Of a stretch of 64,000 nt of DNA, positions 61,501-64,000 are shown in pieces. Source of the stretch: Phoronis australis. Its lineage: Eukaryota > Phoronida > Phoronidae. Each line of letters begins with the position of its first letter. Positions within the stretch are counted from its first letter, which is position 1. Under the pieces are notes generated by a model. That model had not been told where the DNA came from. It saw nothing but the letters and a program-made list of their open reading frames with translations, and searched no databases. A program made the translations under genes and the position numbers. Location of the stretch: the NCBI GenBank assembly GCA_002633005.1, contig NMRA01000007.1, forward strand, positions 886,811 through 950,810, in the 5' to 3' direction.

Positions 61501-62983
61501 CAGTACCCATTAGCATTGAAAAACGAGAGAATTGACATAATGACGGAGTGGTGATTATGCACTGTATTACGAAAATTACATCCTATGATTAGACACCGCC
61601 ATCTATGTAATTATCGCATTAAAAATTGCTGTCCAGAAAATCGGAGTAAAGCACACAGCAACTACATGTTTGCTCACAGCATAGTGGCAACATGCAAACA
61701 AGAACTCCTAAAGACTTAAAGCCCAGGTGTTCTCAGCTTAGAATACAGAACGTTTGGGGTAAAATCTGCCATGAACTTATAACAAGATGGCATTTACTAG
61801 CATAAAGTTCACCTCAAATGATATTTTATGATTTTGAGAAAATTTACCGACTGTTATGACCTAAAAAGATTTGAAATTTGTAACTGAAAACTATTTCTGG
61901 GTATATCAAGTGCAGAAAAACCTTACCAACTTCGGTGAAAAAACTAATAGCCATTTTTCAACGACTCCCAACATCGTTATGAATACCCTGTGTCTCATAG
62001 TTATGGTACGCAAGTTAAGACTAATAAAACCTATATTCTGTGCTATTTATCTTCTGTGAAAAAAAGTGAAAAATTCATTATTGAAATTGAAATTTTACCA
62101 TACTAAAGCTTCTACCATTTCTAAAACTGAGAAACAGCACCTCCAGAGTCAAGATTTAACAGGCAAACAACTTTGGTAACAGGCGACAAAATAAAGACTT
62201 AAAAGATAGAGACAGTGAAGCATGGCAATCAATTATTGCTAGTCATCCACTTCTAGTTTTGGTAATGCGCGACTATTCGATTTGTCAAAAAATGGCATCC
62301 AGTTAGCCCCAACACTTGGTGTCACATCCAACAATAGCAAGAAGAGCAGGCACCCATGCACACTGCCTCTCACTGACATATCCCAGTATTGACTTGTGCG
62401 GCGATGGTGTGTGCGCGTAATCATAATAGAATGAAAGGTGGCGACATCTACAGACTGATGAGTTACGCGACGATGAGTTAATTAAGGAAGTGTATGCATT
62501 CACGATTGAAATGGTCACCACCAACATTTCAATATCAAGCCACCATTTGGAGTAAATACAAAAAGATAATCGAGCCGGCTATTTCAATTTTTAGTAAAGG
62601 CAATGACATTACGAGAAGGTGCTGTTATGAAAAGCCCCTTCTTATTCTTAGTGTAGCATGAATGGAACCAGAGCACATGGTGAGCATGATCCGTATACCA
62701 CCTGACATCGCAACAGTTAACTCACGTGCACAGCACCCCCATTATGGGACAACAGAATTGTACAAAGAGCGGACACCACTTACAACAATCATACAAATCA
62801 ACTCTTTTTAGAAACATGCACAGTTTACAAAAGCCACATGAAAACGTGCCCCTCAGTACATGCCTACCTGAGAATGAAGTTGTCATTTTCGTCTTCCTCA
62901 TCATCCAGATCGAAGGGGTCAACCAACCGGTCAATCCACTGGTCCTCAATGTCCAACAACTGGGTCGATTCACACCCAAACAT
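18699..62983 (-). CDS. PPP4R4: PPP4R4, protein phosphatase 4 regulatory subunit 4 (HEAT repeats), 19 exons
   Basis: Coding exons in transcript order (high to low): 62983-62868, 43095-42993, 36310-36163, 35961-35888, 33171-33065, 32737-32630, 31984-31863, 31555-31433, 30785-30598, 29657-29538, 28822-28661, 27429-27247, 25919-25814, 25415-25081, 22592-22515, 21374-21269, 20864-20709, 20288-20174, 18873-18699. All phases agree; total 2625 nt, 874 aa, very near the human length (873). The family is recognised from long colinear similarity to human PPP4R4, for example KKEILPVVQSLCQDIEYEVR and LPSDRHLLQQLDSSVRRLL. The protein is a HEAT solenoid of about 650 residues with a charged then Ser-rich tail. 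In mammals it binds the catalytic subunit PPP4C in a cytosolic complex. Only one copy of exon 12 is counted (see the duplication). Confidence 0.93.
22593..25080 (-). other. PPP4R4 intron 14
   Basis: About 2.5 kb with no exon that fits the phase 0 boundaries on either side. An open frame of 127 codons at 23968-24351 on the + strand has no recognisable domain. Nothing else is supported. Confidence 0.6.
25081..25919 (-). CDS. PPP4R4: PPP4R4 exons 13 and 14, C-terminal HEAT repeats
   Basis: Exon 13 (25919-25814) encodes RAMPVRLAAIRTTLILLRNI and ends in phase 1. Exon 14 (25415-25081), 335 bp, is the longest exon. It encodes GFFKEYFFEFLLELSTDTVP, NIRLRLCAVLPSLKSLLKLP and the highly conserved SDRHLLQQLDSSVRRLL. 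It contains three or more repeats with the typical Val-Pro-Asn-Ile/Val-Arg turn and ends the solenoid. Confidence 0.94.
27247..27429 (-). CDS. PPP4R4: PPP4R4 exon 12, copy A (complete splice sites)
   Basis: Sixty-one codons, phase 0 on both sides: LNSMSDIISALMACEAVVF, then DWRLQQDLMSKLSCLPRV and a Phe-rich helix ending KLHNS. The acceptor is TTTTCAG and the donor GTACGT. This copy has an intact donor and is the one used in the model. A nearly identical second copy lies at 27960-28142. Confidence 0.88.
27960..28142 (-). pseudogene. PPP4R4: Second copy of PPP4R4 exon 12 (artefactual or damaged)
   Basis: Matches exon 12 copy A except for one silent-looking change (GCA versus GCT on the + strand). 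Its donor reads GTAC followed by N and C, so the natural GTACGT is broken. The acceptor is intact. If the duplication were real and this copy were spliced, it would add 61 residues in frame. I think it is the second haplotype of the same exon. Confidence 0.8.
28661..30785 (-). CDS. PPP4R4: PPP4R4 exons 9-11
   Basis: Exon 9 (30785-30598) encodes a helix, YFLDQFRKLCKIG, then a charged insert of about 30 residues (KKSPKTEDSDSP and an acidic DEEEH run) before ECRRNAAFNIP. The insert aligns with a variable loop in the human protein. Exon 10 (29657-29538) encodes AMVLFTGARQFKAELL and DPHVSVRKTVASGF. Exon 11 (28822-28661) encodes VVKLLGSHVSVIQSDLVTLL and a Gly-rich end (KGGGTTITEAK). All three are in phase. 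Confidence 0.92.
31433..33171 (-). CDS. PPP4R4: PPP4R4 exons 5-8, central HEAT repeats
   Basis: Exons 33171-33065, 32737-32630, 31984-31863 and 31555-31433. Diagnostic stretches are GQLSQTVQSRMACCKILGKI (exon 5), EILPVVQSLCQDIEYEVRG (exon 6), AILPELVELTNDEESFVRLA (exon 7) and VAKHIGKLCHSLS (exon 8). The pattern of Asp or Val-Arg turns every 35-40 residues is that of HEAT repeats. The exon 6 donor is GTCAGT, weaker than the others, yet the phase fits exon 7 exactly (GG plus C, Gly). Confidence 0.93.
34361..34430. repeat. (AC)n microsatellite, duplicated block
   Basis: Two blocks, each AATATCACAT followed by an AC run and ending in CGCACA, stand next to each other in PPP4R4 intron 4. The first run is longer than the second. 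It is a simple repeat, probably length-polymorphic. Confidence 0.9.
35888..36310 (-). CDS. PPP4R4: PPP4R4 exons 3 and 4, N-terminal HEAT repeats
   Basis: Exon 3 (36310-36163) encodes EVLHVAQAEMQLAASSAF followed by a QSYTQTFLQTIL helix. Exon 4 (35961-35888) encodes GVWLETLLDVIDLLPKDIL. Both align without gaps to the human protein. Exon 3 ends in phase 1 (CCCAG then GTAAGC), which exon 4 completes (G plus AG, Glu). Confidence 0.93.
37545..37646. repeat. Perfect 18-bp inverted repeat with 66-bp loop
   Basis: AGGTCAATATGTTGGTTT at 37545-37562 is exactly complementary to AAACCAACATATTGACCT at 37629-37646. About 102 bp in all, AT-rich inside, non-coding. It has the size and form of a miniature inverted-repeat element or solo hairpin. 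Confidence 0.85.
42134..42319. repeat. 93-bp tandem duplication
   Basis: Two copies start TTTGCCAGTTAGCCACAGG at 42134 and 42227 and differ by only a few bases, so the duplication is recent. Non-coding, in PPP4R4 intron 2. Confidence 0.9.
42445..42548. repeat. Foldback (MITE-like) element, copy B (best preserved)
   Basis: 104 bp. The left end AATAGTCGGATGTAAC pairs with the right end GTTATATCCGACTATT with one mismatch. Inward, AAGAACCAGTTT pairs with AAACTGGTTCTC. The loop centre is around the CTCCACTGAATG segment. Together with copies at 14866-14969 and 58152-58223 it defines a dispersed palindromic family with no coding capacity. Confidence 0.85.
42993..43095 (-). CDS. PPP4R4: PPP4R4 exon 2 (common second exon)
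   Basis: Encodes SGQEVQRISVITNLPTLL and on to RVVPKVR. It matches the human AGQDVQ...LPKVR stretch, the first HEAT-like helices. The acceptor is TTTGCAG before 43095 and the donor GTAAGT after 42993. The exon begins with one base of a split codon, as required by both candidate first exons. Confidence 0.93.
43725..43850. other. CpG-rich island of unknown nature in intron
   Basis: About 120 bp with roughly eleven CpG dinucleotides, in an intron otherwise poor in them. On the + strand it is preceded by a good acceptor-like CTTTCTCAG and followed by GAG then GTACAT. One frame is open for about 38 codons (Arg/Pro/Gly-rich) and then stops at TGA; the others stop sooner. It could be an exon of a + strand transcript, a recent insertion, or a regulatory site. 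No homology is recognised. Confidence 0.35.
44930..45390. repeat. Dispersed repeat, fragment 2
   Basis: Matches 1060-1450 of fragment 1. The best block is 44952-45010, and weaker patches follow (GTCAAAAATC near 45278; TAGATATTTG near 45351). It is in the same orientation as fragment 1 and non-coding. Confidence 0.65.
46817..46985. repeat. 25-bp minisatellite made of two palindromes
   Basis: About seven units with a period of 25 bp. Each unit contains ACACGTGT (a palindromic E-box, CACGTG) and CTTTGCAAAG (a second palindrome), separated by AAAAG. Edge units are diverged (CACATGTG). Because 25 is not a multiple of three, the array makes overlapping open frames in several phases on the - strand; these are not genes. 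Confidence 0.92.
47814..47931. repeat. 59-bp tandem duplication
   Basis: Copies start ACTCCAGGAACAGTAGATAC at 47814 and 47873 and are nearly identical. Non-coding, intronic. Confidence 0.9.
48840..49775. repeat. Pair of diverged direct repeats (48840-48985 and 49610-49775)
   Basis: Both copies share the order CACAA-TT-CTT, AATTCAA, AATAG, ACA-CATTTC and the block AACACCTTGTCAATCAAC, followed by CAATCA-TGAGGA-like sequence. They are about 770 bp apart in the same orientation and clearly older than the tight tandem copies nearby. The type of element is unknown. Confidence 0.7.
51955..52130. repeat. Dispersed repeat, fragment 3 (right part)
   Basis: Matches about 1505-1810 of fragment 1 with an internal deletion: a GTATTGTGGGCATTCA block, GTGAAAATGAAAAAA, and a terminal GTGCCTGTAAAT. 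Confidence 0.55.
52617..52988. repeat. Inverted-repeat element, about 370 bp
   Basis: The left end TGTCCACACACAAACTTA is complementary to the right end near 52971-52988 (TAAGTTTGTGTATGGATG) in about 15 of 18 positions. Inside, an ACAAGTTGC-type motif recurs several times on both strands. A partial relative with CCAGAACAAGTTGCT lies at 57488-57533. The structure is that of a short non-autonomous DNA transposon; there is no transposase frame. Confidence 0.65.
54797..54960 (-). CDS. PPP4R4: Candidate alternative first coding exon of PPP4R4, form b
   Basis: The ATG at 54960-54958 has an in-frame TGA two codons upstream. It opens 54 codons: MRIAMEEPAFLDLYPIERR, then an acidic Leu-rich stretch, ending NDLVP plus CA before donor GTAGGT. 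It ends in the same phase as exon 1a, so it can splice to exon 2 (CAT codes His, giving VPH-SGQEVQ). It cannot be spliced between 1a and 2 as a coding exon without an acceptor in the proper phase, and the upstream stop argues for a start exon. It probably marks a second promoter; the amino acid sequence is coding-like but not matched to a known isoform. Confidence 0.65.
57488..57533. repeat. Fragment related to the 52617-52988 element
   Basis: TGCCATCCACACT followed by CCAGAACAAGTTGCTGT resembles the reverse complement of the right end of that element. Too short to delimit. Confidence 0.5.
58152..58223. repeat. Foldback element, copy C (core only)
   Basis: CCCGCATTTTGAGAACCA pairs with TGGTTCTCAAATCCTGGG across a centre TTTTTCCACTGAATATTAGG, matching the core of copies A and B. 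The outer CCGACTATT arms are missing. Confidence 0.65.
58908..59147 (-). CDS. Unassigned CpG-rich open frame in PPP4R4 intron 1
   Basis: A 79-codon frame starts MHNPPGMGKINSTAMGV and contains an amphipathic stretch (DVAIREEIVGKLQRVV). About ten CpG dinucleotides cluster in its central 170 bp, as in the exons of this window and unlike the surrounding intron. I found no donor with the phase needed for PPP4R4 exon 2, so it does not fit as an alternative exon of that gene. It may be a fragment of a retrocopy, an exon of a nested gene, or chance. The function is unknown. Confidence 0.25.
   Translation of the reverse strand: MHNPPGMGKINSTAMGVIARGSGMQHTYSIESVNQLRHLVFNPQNSDVAIREEIVGKLQRVVTEIPFSISFTGGKATYQ
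62868..62983 (-). CDS. PPP4R4: PPP4R4 first coding exon, form a
   Basis: The ATG at 62983-62981 has an in-frame TGA two codons upstream. It opens 38 codons, starting MFGCESTQLL and ending in a strongly acidic run (DDEEDENDNFIL), then AG before donor GTAGGC. The two leftover bases plus T of exon 2 make Ser, giving NFILS-SGQEVQ, which aligns with the YLLSAGQDVQ region of the human protein. Coding use of the exon is therefore well supported. The intron to exon 2 is about 19.8 kb. Confidence 0.85.
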
Positions 62984-64000
62984 GACTCAAGCTCACAAGG
63001 GAAAAACCACCTCGACACAACAACCAGACCTCCGTGTTTGAAGACAAGCCGATAACCCTGGTCTGGTCATCAGTAGAATGGACGTGTGGTCCAATAACTA
63101 TCTCAACAGTTAATTGCAGCAATTATCCATCGGTGCATCCGGAGATTCATAAACCATCAGTTGGTATCCTCCACTGAGTCTGACCGCTATCAACACCAGC
63201 CACATGGATCAACAGGCAAACATGCAGCACTCACTGGTCTCAATGTAAGAATATCCCAGACTTTAGTTATAAGACATTTGATCTCATTCATTTCACAGTT
63301 GTTCACATGTAAATAGTGTACACAACTGTGCCAATAATCTGCTTAGTGAGCCCCAACAACCAATAGATTACACTCCAGCAATATTGACAAACCCCATCGG
63401 TTGTCTCCAAGCCTTCTAGGACAGTTCCTCCTCAGTTGGTCCACTTCTTTCTCTGTGTCACTTCTGATGCGAAATGATAGCAAAACCACATTGGCTGACC
63501 TCTGACCTTCAAGCAAAACAACCTACTTGCTGCACTGGGGTGACAGGTCAAGTGCATGTACATTAGATTCCTACCATAAAACTTTGATGGATAATATCAC
63601 AAATCTTTTTGAGAAGTGAACTGGCTACATGAAGCATTAAAATTGACCTTTTGGGATTAACCAATTTAATGCATAGTTGTCTATCTTCCAGTATGACCCC
63701 TGTAACAGACACTAACTGATGAAGCACAATTTTTAAAAAGTTTCCCGCTAAACTCGCTGTAACTGATTAATTCCAATTTAAAAAGAACAAAATCTAACAC
63801 TGCCAGCGCTATTTCTTTAATTAACCACTAATTAACCACTAATGAACCACTGCTCACAAAACGTACGTGAAATCGGACAGTCTTCAACGTCAACAGATAG
63901 GAGACAGTTACTGACATTAAACAAAACATTCAGACCTTTTGATAAAAATTACATTTAATATCAATAAGCATTCCATAACATTTCACAAGCATATTTGACA
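62984..64000. other. Upstream of PPP4R4 exon 1a: 5' UTR or promoter region
   Basis: No coding frame is supported. The sequence lies upstream of the PPP4R4 start and should hold 5' UTR and promoter, but I see no TATA box or CpG island that would place the transcription start. A short direct repeat, TTAACCACTAATTAACCACT, is at about 63820. Confidence 0.5.

Larger units (their letters stand above)
54961..62867 (-). other. PPP4R4 intron between exons 1a and 1b
   Basis: About 7.9 kb. It contains the partial element relative at 57488-57533, a foldback copy at 58152-58223 and a CpG-rich open frame at 58908-59147. No exon with the phase needed to lie between 1a and 2 was identified. Confidence 0.6.

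Noticed and set aside
62722-63018. 98-codon frame starting MSRWFFP
   Set aside because: It overlaps PPP4R4 exon 1a in a different frame. The frame from 62983 joins exon 2 in phase and matches the family.
1-64000. tRNA, rRNA or viral/retroviral genes
   Set aside because: No cloverleaf with A and B boxes, no rRNA-like conserved stretch, and no reverse transcriptase, integrase or capsid motifs were seen in the translated frames.

Overview
The window is eukaryotic nuclear DNA from an animal. Genes are split by GT-AG introns, the DNA is AT-rich, and CpG is scarce outside exons and a few islands. Human-like exon phases in one gene, long repeat-filled introns and about 1.5% divergence between two apparent alleles suggest an invertebrate with a large, polymorphic population, perhaps marine. 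The species cannot be fixed from the sequence.

Two protein genes were rebuilt exon by exon; every junction keeps the reading frame. (1) On the + strand, 4785-13156 holds a 12-exon gene for a 716-residue nuclear-type protein. It has one atypical Cys/His module near the N terminus and four C2H2 zinc fingers near the C terminus. I do not recognise its orthologue. (2) On the - strand, 62983 down to 18699 holds a 19-exon gene for the HEAT-repeat protein PPP4R4, regulatory subunit 4 of protein phosphatase 4. The model is 874 residues, close to the length of the human protein. A second possible first exon at 54797-54960 has the same end phase and would give 890 residues. The two genes converge tail to tail, with 3' UTRs filling most of 13.2-18.7 kb.

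Left of the zinc-finger gene, 3967-4340 looks like the 5' end of a divergent - strand gene sharing a promoter with a GTCACGTGAC palindrome; this is tentative. The rest of 1-3966 shows no gene I can support. The large 5' introns of PPP4R4 (36.3-62.9 kb) contain diverged transposable-element pieces, foldback elements, minisatellites and two CpG-rich islands of unknown nature.

The most consequential oddity is at 27243-28664. About 710 bp carrying PPP4R4 exon 12 appears twice in tandem, with a single ambiguous base (N) at the junction. This is most likely two haplotypes left unmerged by the assembler, not a biological exon duplication. I found no tRNA, rRNA, CRISPR array or bacterial-type operon, and nothing that amounts to a new multi-gene system.
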